From contig NC_089183.1 in the NCBI RefSeq assembly GCF_947507565.1, forward strand, positions 2,232,001 to 2,296,000: a stretch of 64,000 nt of DNA. The letters are read 5' to 3'. Position 1 is the first letter of the stretch; each line of letters starts with the position of its first letter. The notes beneath the pieces are model-generated. The model searched no databases and was not told where the DNA came from. It saw only the letters and a program-made list of their open reading frames with translations. The position numbers and the translations under genes were made by a program. Shown here piece after piece: positions 52,683-64,000 of this stretch. The stretch comes from Oscarella lobularis. Taxonomy: Eukaryota > Porifera > Homoscleromorpha > Homosclerophorida > Oscarellidae.

Positions 52683-54620
52683 GCGATAGGCCTACACCAG
52701 TTTGTCTTCCCTTCTGAAAATTTGGCCTCAGGGATACATGTAAGGGTTTCGCGAGGCCGCGCTGAGCACGCTTTGATGAGCGTGAAATGCATCCGACCTC
52801 GACGGCAATTATTCGCAATTATCAGAAACCTAAGTCGGAAAATTTCATTCGAACGCTGATTAATTTAGTTGTCGCCTAAAAAATCCTCATAGACAAAAAT
52901 AGGCATTTTATCAAATCATGATCTTTCTTATTCAAAAATGACGTTGACCGTCTGGCGTCTGCCCTTTCTTGATTCATTTCACGTCCGCACAAAGGTAAAT
53001 CATTAAGTAAAAAGCAGAATACTTTAACGGCTTAGACATCATTTGAGCGATCTGATCTTTTCAACGACGCTTGTCTTCAGCTCACGTGGTTTCAGCACAA
53101 GTGGCTCTGAAATATTGATATCAATAAATAGTCAGTTATTTCTTTTAATTACCTTGCGGCGCTTCATTAATTAATTAATTAATACCGAGATGAAGAATTT
53201 CGAAACCGTTTCTCATGCATGATAGACAAGTACATCTGTCGTCTCATCTTCATTTTGTACGCAATGAGACGCAGCATAGGAAACAAGCTATCCATCTACA
53301 GTAAATAATCAAAGACACGGGGATCACTATATCACAATGACAAACCGGCCACACTTTGCGATTTTCAATGTGTAATAATAAGTAAACGGACTCAGAAGAC
53401 AAAGCGATTTCTCTTTGAATTCTCCTTTCGACAATCGACAAATCATATAGGACCTCGCCTCAGCGATATATATATATATATTGGGTCACATCAAAAACAA
53501 TGGCCGTCCAGCACTAAAAAATTATTTATTTAAGTAAAATTAGTCTTAAATAATTACTTTATTTTGTACATCGATCCAAAATAAATCACCACTGAGGATG
53601 AAGTCGTTGTTAATAAGTTCAAAAAGAAACGCTCGATGCTGGTTGATTGTTGCCATGGCAGCGTGATGCTAACTAAACTCAGCCTACACGTCCACTGAGC
53701 TCCAAATCCAACCAAAATCCTACGCTAAAATTTATAAATTAATTTAAATCAGTGGGGGGGGGGGGGGGGGGGGGGGCAGTAGCTAATTAGTCTAATCAGG
53801 TAGAGGTAGCGAGACATTTGATTGGTAGTTAGGTAATTGAGACAGTTGTACTTGAGTCGTTGAGCTAAACGCGTGTCTGTGCAAGGCCTGAATAAAAGGG
53901 AGAAATCCGAAGCCGCGGCGCTATTACAATCTGATGATGCTCGAGGCAACCGGGCTCTTAATTAACTGCTGCAGACCCGCGGCCACGTTGCCTGATGACT
54001 CGTCTGACGACGCGGTCTCACTGTATCATCAGTATGTACGTACAGGAATAAAGGATGTTTTTCTAAGCTAGCGTACGTTCTCATGCAAATTCCTGACTCT
54101 TTTTTCTATCTCTGCTTTTGTTACGTCTTGCCGTACACCCTGCGCGTCCGCCTCGCCGTGTAACCATATCTATGGTGTAACTGACCATGAACAAGAAGCA
54201 CGCAGGTGTATATTAGATTGCGATACTAGATGCGCCACGCAGTGCACGTTTCGGCTCCGCGAAGACCCACGTACTTCAGCTCAGTGCCTATACATACGCT
54301 CCAAGAGCTTCACTTGCCGTGTGTGAATGGCTCGCACGCTAGCAGCTAGCCCAGCGTTGTCTGAGAAAACGGCCGATCGAAGCGAAGTTCCGCATTTCTA
54401 CGTCAGCAACTAAATATAGCACGTCGATGCATCCGTCGACGTCACATGACTGAAACAGAAGTGCAGTATCTGCGGCAGTGCCCACAGCGTATTTCTTTCG
54501 TTAGTTCACTTAGTTGACTAAGTTTCAGCATGAAGAGTGCTTATACAGAGTTATGGGCTCTATACAAAATGTCAGTGTCCTAAATAAAATAAAAAACTTT
54601 AGCTACTTTCTTTTTCGTAG
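52683..54620. other. intergenic, upstream of the first LDLa-RTK
   Basis: No gene seen. Contains (TTAA)n at 53168-53182, (TA)n at 53465-53480 and a 23-G run at 53754-53776. From about 53940 to 54620 it aligns with 58840-59463, the matching upstream region of the second RTK gene, so the promoter was duplicated with the gene. Confidence 0.5.
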
Positions 54621-57600
54621 GTCTTACATTGCTCGCTTTCTCTCTGCTGATACGCGCAGTGCAACTTGAATCCGCCAAACGGCGCATATCCACATGCCCG
54701 CATCGCGGTGATTTTCAATGTCTCAACGGACAGTGCATTTCTCGACGTCATCGTTGCGACGGACATGTTGACTGCGGCGATGGCTCAGACGAAAACATTG
54801 GTTGCGAACAACGGAGGAAACGTTCCAGCTGCATCTCTTCCCACGAATTCCAGTGCGAAAATGGAAGATGCATTCCTTCACGATGGTACTGTGACGGTGA
54901 CAACGACTGTGGCGATTTTTCAGATGAACGTAACTGTTCTAGCTACTGCCGCCAAGATCAGTCACGGTTTTGGTGCAAAAATGACGACCGTTGTATTCGT
55001 CTATCTGCTCGCTGCAACGGTCGCAACGACTGTGGCGATTTTTCAGATGAACTATGCTGTGATGGGAACAATATCGGCAGGTTTTGGAAGTGCGATGACG
55101 GAAGTTGTATCCATCAAAGATACCGCTGTGACGGTGACAACGACTGTGTCGATTTATCAGATGAACAAAACTGTTTTAGCCACTGCCAGCAAGATACGTC
55201 AAGATATTGGTGCAAGAATAACGGCCGTTGTATTCGTCAAAGCTTCCTTTGCAATGGTGACAACGACTGTGGCGATTTTTCAGATGAACGTAACTGTTCT
55301 AGCTCCTGCCGCCAAGATCCGTCACTGTTTTGGTGCAAAAATGACGACCTTTGTATTCATAGAATTTATCGCTGCAACGGTCGCAACGACTGTGGCGATT
55401 TTTCAGATGAACGTAACTGTTCTAGCTCCTGCCGCCAAGATCCGTCACTGTTTTGGTGCAAAAATGACGACCTTTGTATTCATCGAACTTATCGCTGCGA
55501 CGGTCGCAACGACTGTGGCAATTTTTCAGATGAACGTAACTGTTCTAGCTACTGCCGCCAATATCCGCAACTGTTTTGGTGCAATTCTAGCTACTGCCGC
55601 CAAGATCCGCAACTGTTTTGGTGCAAGAATATTGACCGTTGTACTCGTCTATCTTCTCGCTGCGACGGTCGCAACGACTGTGGCGATTTATCAGATGAAC
55701 GTAACTGTTCTAGCTACTGCCGCCAAGATCCGCCACGGTTTTGGTGCAAAAATGACGACCGTTGTATTCATCTATCTTCTCGCTGCGACGGTCGCAACGA
55801 CTGTGGCGATTTTTCAGATGAACTATGCTGTGATGGGAACAATATCGGCAGGTTTTGGAAGTGCGATGACGGAAGTTGTATCCATCAAAGATACCGCTGT
55901 GACGGTGACAACGACTGTGTCGATTTATCAGATGAACAAAACTGTTTTAGCCACTGCCAGCAAGATACGTCAAGATATTGGTGCAAGAATAACGGCCGTT
56001 GTATTCGTCAAAGCTTCCTTTGCAATGGTGACAACGACTGTGGCGATTTATCAGATGAACTATGCTGTGATGGGAACACTAGCAGCCAGGCATGGAAGTG
56101 CGAGGACGGAAGTTGTATTCATCAAAGTTACCGCTGCGACGGTGATTACGACTGCCAAGACCAGTCAGACGAAAACAACTGTGGTACGACATGCAATAAA
56201 GCGAATAACACCGCACCTCCGCGAAAAACATGCATGATACTCTCCAGTAGTTTAGCGTTCGTTGTGATGAGATATCACAGATAAAAAATCCGTACCTGCA
56301 ACAGCTCAGAATCAAATTTGTACAGTGGAACCTGCTTATTGCAGCCATACTTTGACCAGACGTTTCCAACCGCAATAAAGAGGTACGTGGCCTGAATTCG
56401 AGAAGAAAATAGATTAGGTTGGCCACTACGGAAATTTATTTAATTAAATAACTAAGTTCGCCCGCTTTCTCAAGAGGCTCTTTACTCTTCAGGTAATAAA
56501 AGACACATGATTCTGACATAAAAATGACATTTAACGTCATAAAGTCGAACTTTTAACGGAACCGAAACCGTTGACGTGAAAACAGCTGTCTTTTATTGTC
56601 CCCCCCCCCCCCCCCCCCCACACACACACACAAAGACACCAGAGCGCGCGCCGCGCGCTCGGGAACAATAGGAGATAATCTACCGATTGCGTTTTAGACA
56701 TTAAAACTTCTGCGACTATCGCCGTTGCAACAAGTCTCTGTGCATTGATGGTTTTAATAATTACGCCTCTAATTGTAATTTGGTGTCAAAAGCGTTTGGC
56801 TTGTAAATGCATCTACCAGCGTCGCACGACAGGACAAATGCCTATCACACAAAATGTCGTTGAAATGCAAACCTGCTTGAATGAACTTTGGGATTCTGAC
56901 ATCGTTGCGGAAATAGGTAACTTGGGCATTTGCCCTACACGTCTAACGGTAGAAAAGGACATTGGAGAAGGTTAATTGACTAAAAGACCCATTGAGAGAT
57001 GCCTATATACTTGTTTGTAGGTAATTTCGGAAGAGTCTACAAATGTCTGCTAGACGGGAGTACTGTTGCTGCAAAATTAGCTAAATCAGGTTATAAATAT
57101 CTTTAAATATGTGTACAAAATCATATTGAATGATGTAGAAGTGAATGTGCGTGATTTCATATTAGAAGCCCTTCGAATGAAATGCCTTAGTCACCTAAAT
57201 GTTCTGAAGTTGATTGGCATTTGCTGGTCGCCCAATCCTGAACATGAGCAATACTACAGACCCTTGATACTTCTTCCCTACATGGTTTTGCGAGACTTGA
57301 GAACATATTTGCGCAAGCAAAAATCACTTTATGTTCTCAGTTCTGAAGCCGAAGACGTGGCTGTCTCCCGTGACGTAACACATTTGTTCTTTAGCATTTT
57401 GTTACCTTAATTAATTTTTTAGCTTTTCAGACATCTTCAGTTTGGATATCAAATTGCAAAAGGAATGGAATATTTGTCAAGAAAAATGATACTACATCGA
57501 GATTTGGCAGCGCGGAATTGCATGTATTGATCAACGTCTTAAATCGTTCTAGTTTTTACATAATTCACCAAGTGAATGATTTTAGGGTGGACTGGGATCT

Positions 57601-58139
57601 CACTATCAAAATATCCGATTTTGGATTAGCCCGAGCATTGGAAGAAGACAAGGACTATTATCGGAATACACCAGGCAAAGTTGCGCTCCCGATTCGCTGG
57701 GTTGCTCTAGAAGGTCTAACGGAAGGACTATTTACTACAAAAAGTGACGTGGTGAGTTGACATTTAGAGCGCAAACTAGATTTATAGCGCAGTAAGTTCG
57801 TGTCATATGTGCGCAGTGGTCATATGGCATTACGTTGTGGGAATTGATGACAATGGGAATGACTCCATATCCTGGTGTTGGGGCCGCTAACCTTGTTTCC
57901 CTCCTTCAAGAGGGAATGCGACTCAGCCAACCTAAGCATTGTCCTGATCGAATGTACACTACTAACGATCATTGATATCCCGCCGTTGCTTAAAATATTT
58001 GTTTGTCTAATGAAGGTTCAGGATAATGGCTGACTGTTTGTTGGAAAACCCAGAAGAACGTCCGTCGTTTAGTGTATTGGTCAGCGATGTCAGTAAGTTC
58101 ATGCTGACAAACAAAGTAGCAGAATACACAAGTGTTTAG
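54621..58139 (+). CDS. receptor tyrosine kinase with 12 LDLa repeats, copy 1
   Basis: First visible exon 54621-56183 (acceptor TTCGTAG; an upstream exon with the ATG was not found): leader ([18 protein letters not shown]), 12 LDLa repeats and one broken repeat at about 55555-55600. Exon 56698-56970: membrane span ([23 protein letters not shown]) and juxtamembrane part. Exons 57021-57089 (GEGNFGRV, VAAK), 57139-57374, 57423-57523 (HRDLAARNC), 57586-57751 (DFGLA, DYY activation loop), 57817-57953 ([16 protein letters not shown]) and 58016-58139 complete the kinase. All introns are GT-AG with matching phase; the first is 514 bases, others 48-70. Catalytic Lys, Asp and DFG are all present. It is closest in style to MET/TAM kinases. 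The C-terminus TSV fits a class I PDZ ligand. Confidence 0.85.
55018..56060. repeat. recent internal duplication in the RTK ectodomain
   Basis: About 260 bases from 55018 are repeated essentially identically from about 55789 (offset 771 bases, 257 codons), covering LDLa 4-5 and 10-11. A 117-bp single-LDLa unit near 55289 is also repeated at 55406. Confidence 0.85.
56600..56632. repeat. poly-C and (CA)n in RTK intron 1
   Basis: Twenty C followed by CA repeats inside the 514-base intron; absent from the second RTK gene, whose matching intron is 311 bases. Confidence 0.9.
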
Positions 58140-58651
58140 CAGAATAAGAATTATAAACTTTCTCACCTTCAAACTTGTTTAGAGATTATTGTCAACGTCA
58201 GGAAATCAATGTTCTCTGGTGTTTAATTATCGGTTATGTTTGGGTGTTCGTTGCATCTTTTTCATAGACTATAACAATGCTTCTAGAGCAGGCATACTCT
58301 CTTTTGGTTGGCTTTTTCCATTGCTATAACATAGTTTGCACTTTCCTAAACCGTATACAGTAGCTTTATATCAATTAGTTCACATTAACGTTAGGGTACA
58401 GGTTTCGCAACGACAGATTGCGTCGCGTTTTACTCAGGAAAGACTGCTTTGAGAAAGCGACTCATCCGTTTCTTCTACAGTTCTATCGTCTTGTCGCAAC
58501 TCGTCTGGTTTGCACGCTGACCCACGACCGAGGTATAATTCTGCGCATAATGAATTGACCATTGAACTCATAGTCGTTTCATAGAAGACGCCGTCTAGCT
58601 ATTCTATAACGGTTGTTTCTGGACTCGCTATGCGTCACGTAGATTTGACGT

Positions 58652-58789
58652 AGCCTCGGACCCAGGCCTCCCCCACGAACTTCGTTAGCTGGGAGAGGTA
58701 ATCACGTGGAAAGTTTGGGAGCATGTGACATAATGAGGTACCAGGCCTCTCCCAGCTAACGAAGTGGGGGAGGCCTGGGTCCGAGGCTT
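58652..58789. mobile_element. foldback/MITE-like element with 10-bp target duplication
   Basis: Arms 58653-58698 and 58746-58787 are inverted copies (GCCTCGGACCCAGGCCTCCC outermost), differing by a 4-base insertion. GATTTGACGT flanks the element directly at 58642-58651 and 58790-58799. No coding capacity. TSD of 9-10 bp suggests mobilisation by a Mutator-like transposase. Confidence 0.8.
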
Positions 58790-59463
58790 GATTTGACGTC
58801 TCAAAAAGAGTCAATCATCGTAAAGATGCGTTATGATGCATGAGGCAACCGGGCTCGCAACTGCTGCAGACCCGCGAAACGTTGCCTGGTGAGTCGTCTG
58901 ACAATTAGCGCGGCCACACTGAAGCCGTACGACTACAAAATGGAATCAAGTATATTTTTCTAAGCTAGCGTACGTTCTTATACGAATTTCTGACTCTTTT
59001 GGTACGTCTCGCCGAACACCTCGCGCGTCTCCTCGCTGTGTAACTAACCATGAACAAGAAGAACGCAGGTGTATATTAGATTGCGATACTAGATGCGCCA
59101 CGTACGCGGTGTACGCTGCCCCGCGAATTAAGGCCCACTTCATACAGCTCAGTGCCTTTACATACGTTCCGAAAGCTTCATTTGCCGTGCGTGAATGGCT
59201 CGCACGCTGGCAGCTGTGCCAGTGTTGTCTGAGAAAACGGCCGCGAAGCGTAGTGGCTCATTTCTACGTCAGCCACTAAATATATCACGTCCATACATCC
59301 GTTGACGTCACATGTACAGTGCCCACAAAGTACTTCTTTCGTTAGGTCACTTTGGCTTACAGTAGTTGAATAAGTTTCAGCAGAGTGCTTATAGAGAGTT
59401 ATGCAAGGGCTCTGAAATAGCAGTGTCCTAAATAAAATTTTAGCTACTTTCTCTTTCGTATAG

Positions 59464-62268
59464 GTATTACATTGCTCGCTTTCTCTCTGCTGATACGCGC
59501 AGTGCAACTTGAATCCGCCAAACGGCGCCTATTCACATGCACGCATCGCGGTGATTTTCAATGTCTCAACGGACAGTGCATTTCTCGACGTCATCGTTGC
59601 GACGGAAACGTCGACTGCAGCGATGGCTCAGACGAAAACAGTGGTTGCGAACAACGGAGGAAACGTTCCAGCTGCATCTCTTCTCAATTCCATTGCGCAA
59701 ATGGAAAGTGCATTCCTTCAGGATGGTACTGTGACGGTGGCAACGATTGTGGCGACTTTTCAGATGAACGTAACTGTTCTAGCTACTGCCGCCAAGATCC
59801 GTCACGGTTTTGGTGCAAAAATGACGACCGTTGTATTCGTCTATCTTCTCGCTGCGACGGTCGCAACGACTGTGGCGATTTTTCAGATGAACGTAACTGT
59901 TCTAGCTACTGCCGCCAAGATCCGTCACGGTTTTGGTGCAAGAATGAAGGCCGTTGTATTCTTCAAACTGATCGCTGCGACAGCCACAACGACTGTGGCG
60001 ATTTTTCAGATGAGCGTAACTGTTCTAGCTCCTGCCGCCAAGATCCGTCACTGTTTTGGTGCAAAAATGAAGGCCGTTGTATTCTTCAAACTTATCGATG
60101 CGACGGCCACAACAACTGTGGCGATTTTTCAGATGAACTATGCTGTGCCGGGGAAATTAACAGCCTATTTACGGTTTGGCCGTGTAACGACGGAAGTTGT
60201 ATTCAAACAAGCTACCGCTGTGACGGTGACAACGACTGTGTCGATTTATCAGATGAACAAAACTGTTTTAGCCACTGCCAGCAAGATACGTCAAGGCATT
60301 GGTGTAAGAATAACGGCCGTTGTATTCGTCAAAGCTTCCTTTGCAATGGTGACAACGACTGTGGCGATTCATCAGATGAACTATGCTGTGACGGGGACAC
60401 TAGCAGCCAGGCATGGAAGTGCGAGGACGGAAGTTGTATTCATCAAAGTTACCGCTGCGACGGTGATTACGACTGCCAAGACCAGTCAGACGAAAAAAAC
60501 TGCGGTAGGACATGCAATAATGCGAATCATACCGCTTTCCGCGAAAACATGCATGATAGCAAAGTAACCTCTCCAGTAGCTATGCGTTCTTTATATTAGC
60601 CAAAAACCCATAACTGCATTTGCTCAGTATCAAAATTTGGCAAAGATTGTGAAAACGCTGACGTTAGGCTGTTTGAAATTGTATACTTCCTGATCTAAAA
60701 TAGCAATGAAGCTAGAGTACTTTCGGAAAAATAATTGGGACTATACCATAGATGTAATAATGCGCACATTTCTACACTGATTTTAGAAGATGATAATCTA
60801 TCGATTTCTTTTTAGACATTCAAAATTCTGCTGTGGCTATTGCTGTTCCAACATGTCTCTGCGCGGTGATAATTTTTATAATTACTCCTGCAATGGTATA
60901 TTGGTGTAGAAAACATTTTGCCTGTGAATGCGCCTACCAACGCCGCACGAAAGAAAGAGAAGTGCCTGTCATGCAAAATGTCGTTGAAATGAAAACCTGC
61001 TCAAATGAACTTTGGGATTCTGGCATTGTTGCGGAAATAGGCGGTTTGGGCGTTTGCCCAACACGCCTAACGATAGAGAAAGACATCGGGGAAGGTCCAT
61101 TTAATTGCCTAAATAACCCTTTTGAGAAATGCTCAATTATCTGTTTGTAGGTAGTTTCGGAAGAGTCTACAAATGTCTGTTAAACGGGAGTACTGTTGCC
61201 GCAAAATCAGCTAAATCAGGTCATAGATATACATTTGAATAAGAGTGCGAAAGTCTATTGAACAATGTAGGAGTGAACATGCGTGATTTCATATTTGAAG
61301 CCCTTCGAATGAAATGCCTTAGTCATCAAAATGTTATGACGTTGCTTGGCATTTGCTGGTCTCCCAATTCTGAACATGAGCAATACTACAGACCCTTGAT
61401 ACTGCTTCCGTACATGGTTTTACAAGACTTGAGAAACTATTTGCGCAAGCAGCAATCACTTTATGTTCTAAGTTCTCCAGCTGAGGGCGATGAAGACGTG
61501 GCTATGCCCCGTGACGTAAATTTTGGTGCCATTATATATTTCATTTTGCTTATTTTTGCGATCTTAGCTTTTCAGACTTCTTCAGTTTGGATATCAAATT
61601 GCAAAAGGAATGGAGTATTTGTCAGGAAAAATGATACTACATCGAGATTTGGCTGCGCGGAATTGCATGTATTGATCAACGTTTTCAATCGTTCTACTTT
61701 TATTCACCAAGTGAATTGTTTTAGGGTAGACTGGGATCTCACTATCAAAATATCCGATTTTGGATTAGCGAGGGCATTGGAAAAAGACAAGGACTACTAC
61801 CGGAATACACCAGACAAAGCTGGACTCCCAATTCGATGGGTTGCTTTAGAAGGTTTAACGGAGGGAATATTTACAACAAAAAGTGACGTCGTGAGTCAGT
61901 CAGACCGCAAACTAGACCAAGTATAGTAATTTCGTGTCTATGCAGTGGTCGTATGGCATTACGTTGTGGGAAGTGATGACAATGGGAATGACTCCATATC
62001 CTGGGGTTCCTGTCGCTGGCCTTGTTCCGCTTCTTCAAGAGGGAATGCGACTCAACCAACCTAAGCATTGTCCTGATCGAATGTAAACTACTAACGATCA
62101 TTGATATCCCGCCGTTGCTTTAAATATTTGTTTGTCTTATGAAGGTTCAAGATAATGGCTGACTGTTGGTTGGAAAACCCAGAAGAACGACCGTCGTTTC
62201 AGTTATTGGTCAACGATGTCAGTGAGTTCATGATGGCAACCAAAGCAGCAGAATACACAAGTGTCTAG
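59464..62268 (+). CDS. receptor tyrosine kinase with 8 LDLa repeats, copy 2
   Basis: Tandem paralogue of the gene at 54621. Exons: 59464-60504 (leader and eight LDLa), 60816-61094 (membrane span [23 protein letters not shown] and juxtamembrane), 61151-61219 (FGRVYK, VAAK), 61271-61515, 61568-61668 (HRDLAARNC), 61725-61890 (DFGLA, DYY), 61946-62082 ([10 protein letters not shown]) and 62145-62268 (CW, ERPSF). Splice sites and phases match copy 1 throughout. For the last exon the acceptor must be ATGAAG/GTTCAAG, giving [11 protein letters not shown], a pattern typical of MET/TAM kinases; the later AG would bring a stop. Ends TSV like copy 1. First exon not found. Kinase residues needed for activity are present. 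Confidence 0.85.
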
Positions 62269-63805
62269 CAGCCTCCAGTGACTGTTGAACTCTCTTACTG
62301 TTTCAAACTAGTTTAGGCATTACAGTCAATGACCTCTAGCTGAGTTTTAGTTATGGGTTTCGTTTGTGTTGGTATCTTTTTCGCATAGACTAGATAACTT
62401 GTGCTGTTGAAACTTGAGTGAAACCCGACTAGTGCAGAAATTACCTGAAATTGAAAGGCGAACACCTTGTTGGGGTCTATCCCCTGATAGAATGTCACCA
62501 CGCGCCTGGAGGAAAGTAACTGCGTTCTCAAGCTCGTTATTACTAACGACGCATTTCATTTCAAAGTCTTGTTGGCGATCTAATGATCTAATTAATTAAC
62601 ATCCGATGTTCTTCAGGTAGACATATTCACTGCACATGATGTTAGGCGCGAGAAAAGCTCGGAGAGACAATAGGACTAATGACGTTGGATCTCCCTCAAG
62701 TGAGAATGATTCTCTAATTTGAAAATGACTCCGCTACATTGGATCCAGCGTTCCCTTACATTCGCGCGGCGGCCGGGTTCCTCGCGCGGGGCCTCGATCT
62801 GCATGATGATCGAAGGCGACCGCCATTTGGAAGAGAGACGACTAGTATAACAACACCGCGCGGTCAAACAGTTTGTGCGAGTCCAAATTGAACGCTTCGG
62901 GGATCCGGAAAAGAAATTAATCGTCCTGTCCAATGCTTCTCAAAACTTGAGAGTACGTGAGCTATCGATTGCGAAGCGCTTCGCAGTTGTAGATCGCTGC
63001 AGAAAACGATCGAGGCGAATGTGATCGGGTCCGGATCGCTCCGAAAAAACAGGCACCCGATATCGCCCATACGCTTACCGACGCCGTATTTTGCATCGTT
63101 GTTGGCTCCCACGCCGTGATCGTCGCCGAAATCGGCTGTTTTCTTCGCCTAAAGCCACGTTCTTCACCGTTGCGTTCTTCTAGATCACGTGTTCGTTCTC
63201 CTATCGTCGAGGACACACCCACAGCTCGCTCGCTCGAACGGTAAATTAACCGTAAAAGACGACACAAGTCGTCGATCGTTTCCTAATCTCTCCGTTATCG
63301 AAAGACGAAAACCGAAGGTCTTGCATGCGAAAGCGAAGGGAGCATCGAGATCTTCAGCGGATATGTCAAACGTATAACAAAAGAAAGCGATAAAGGAGGT
63401 TGTAAAAGGAAACGACTTTGGGTCGTTCGTTTCCTACCGTGGGCGTGATTCGAATCTTGTGGTTGCGACGCCGGACGCTAGCAATTAAATGCATGCAATT
63501 TAATTATACCTGCAGACCAATCCCGTGAAGCTTAATTTGCATGACGACATGAGGTAGTCTGCTCATTGGTCAAGAGCGGCTACTGTACCAGAGACTAAGG
63601 AAATCGGTTTGTATTTTTATGACCCTATCGAGTTGAAATTTAGTTTACAGTAGATTGTAAGTGCATTGTAGAGCGTTTGTCGAATGACATTTACCGCCTA
63701 CATACATACGTTTCCGGCACGTGAGCTGAAAACCACCTTATACTTCCATATGCGTCATCAAGCTTTGCCAAAACTCTGAGTGTCTTCCAATTGTCAACGT
63801 TATCC
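62269..63805. other. intergenic, possible unassigned exons
   Basis: A GC-richer stretch 62740-63180 has several minus-strand readings and a good donor (GTCG/GTAAGCG at about 63078 on the minus strand), so an exon of a minus-strand gene is possible. I cannot choose a frame. Confidence 0.25.
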
Positions 63806-63980
63806 ATGGTTTCTGCGGACAAAAATGCTATATTCTGCATTCTTTTATATCTTTGCTGCGTGAGTCGAGCCCAGTTCCCGACGGCTTGCGTGCGAAACGT
63901 AACTCGCTACGTCAGCGGCGGCGATGGCGTCGAAGCGCAAGAACTAACTCCTGTCTGCTGTCCTGACGCTTGTGGTGCCG
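63806..63980 (+). CDS. first exon of a secreted protein, cut by the window edge
   Basis: ATG 63806 in CCATGG context begins a signal peptide (AIFCILLYLCCVSRAQ), then ACVRNVTRYVSGG...VCCPDACGA. Position 63980 is followed by GTGAGA, a strong phase-1 donor. The CxRNxTxYV...CCP spacing is reminiscent of the start of an EMI domain, but this is too short to be sure. Confidence 0.5.
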
Positions 63981-64000
63981 GTGAGAAATAACACATAGCA

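Noticed and set aside
54666-56237. A second open frame of 523 codons overlapping the LDLa region of RTK copy 1 (and 352 codons in copy 2)
   Set aside because: It arises because LDLa repeats are iterated with the same codons, so a frame without stops in one repeat stays open in all. It has no recognisable domain, and the LDLa frame explains the conservation.
58022-58139. Start of the last RTK exon at the second AG (TTCAG/GATAATGG)
   Set aside because: It works in copy 1 only; in copy 2 that AG brings an immediate stop. The earlier AG (ATGAAG/GTTC) works in both and restores the DRMFxIMADC pattern of related kinases.

Overview
The window looks like nuclear DNA of an early-branching animal, most likely a sponge; the species is not determined. 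The signs are short GT-AG introns (about 40-80 bases in most genes), strings of LDL-receptor class A (LDLa) repeats, receptor tyrosine kinases with HRDLAARN and DFG motifs, an ankyrin-Roc-COR-death-domain protein, ZYG11-like and FBXO22-like ubiquitin receptors, and a eukaryotic 5S rRNA gene. There are no operons or bacterial gene signals. A run of 200 Ns (47130-47329) is an assembly gap.

Layout. 1-33.1 kb is a rearranged cluster in which a few gene families recur as intact, truncated and fused copies: (i) ZYG11-like leucine-rich/armadillo proteins (1-1790, 9029-9661, a scrap at 16383-16475, 18568-19122, and the one intact copy 30649-33108); (ii) FBXO22-like F-box/FIST genes on the minus strand (2139-3632, a scrap at 19123-19400, 23398-24656), both main copies broken; (iii) cupin_5 (DUF985) genes on the minus strand (3809-4303 intact, 9952-10458 broken); (iv) an unrecognised two-exon family called G here (4953-5678 intact, 15350-16069 and 22052-22758 damaged); (v) LDLa transmembrane receptors with PPxY/LPxY cytoplasmic tails, resembling LDLRAD3/LDLRAD4 in architecture: family F1 (6915-8501, 13896-14732, 28363-30044) and family F2 (10973-13316, fragments at 19707-20530, 48783-50412); (vi) small multi-membrane-span ORFs called family H (25350-27874), one fused to an F2 tail. 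The stretch 18.35-20.53 kb is a patchwork of pieces of five of these families.

33.1-35.5 kb is mostly empty. 35.5-42.4 kb (minus strand) is one large gene: about 22 ankyrin repeats, almost one exon each, then Roc GTPase, COR and a C-terminal death domain, the order seen in DAPK1. 43.6-43.9 kb holds a tRNA-like Pol III element, a strong hairpin and TTAGGG-type repeats. A 5S rRNA lies at 45.2 kb, and two small convergent genes at 45.7-46.5 kb, followed by inverted repeats around the gap. 50.8 kb encodes a cysteine-rich secreted peptide.

54.6-62.3 kb carries two tandem receptor tyrosine kinase genes whose whole visible ectodomain is LDLa repeats (12 and 8) joined to a MET/TAM-like kinase with conserved exon structure. 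Between them is a 138-bp foldback element with a 10-bp target-site duplication. The last gene enters at 63806 and runs off the edge.

Working idea (inference): this is a fast-evolving receptor locus. LDLa receptors with WW-domain-binding tails (Nedd4-type ubiquitin ligase recruitment), cullin-ring substrate receptors, a death-domain Roco protein and LDLa-RTKs sit together, and many copies are chimeric or decayed, as expected for an innate recognition cluster diversified by unequal exchange. No function has been shown.
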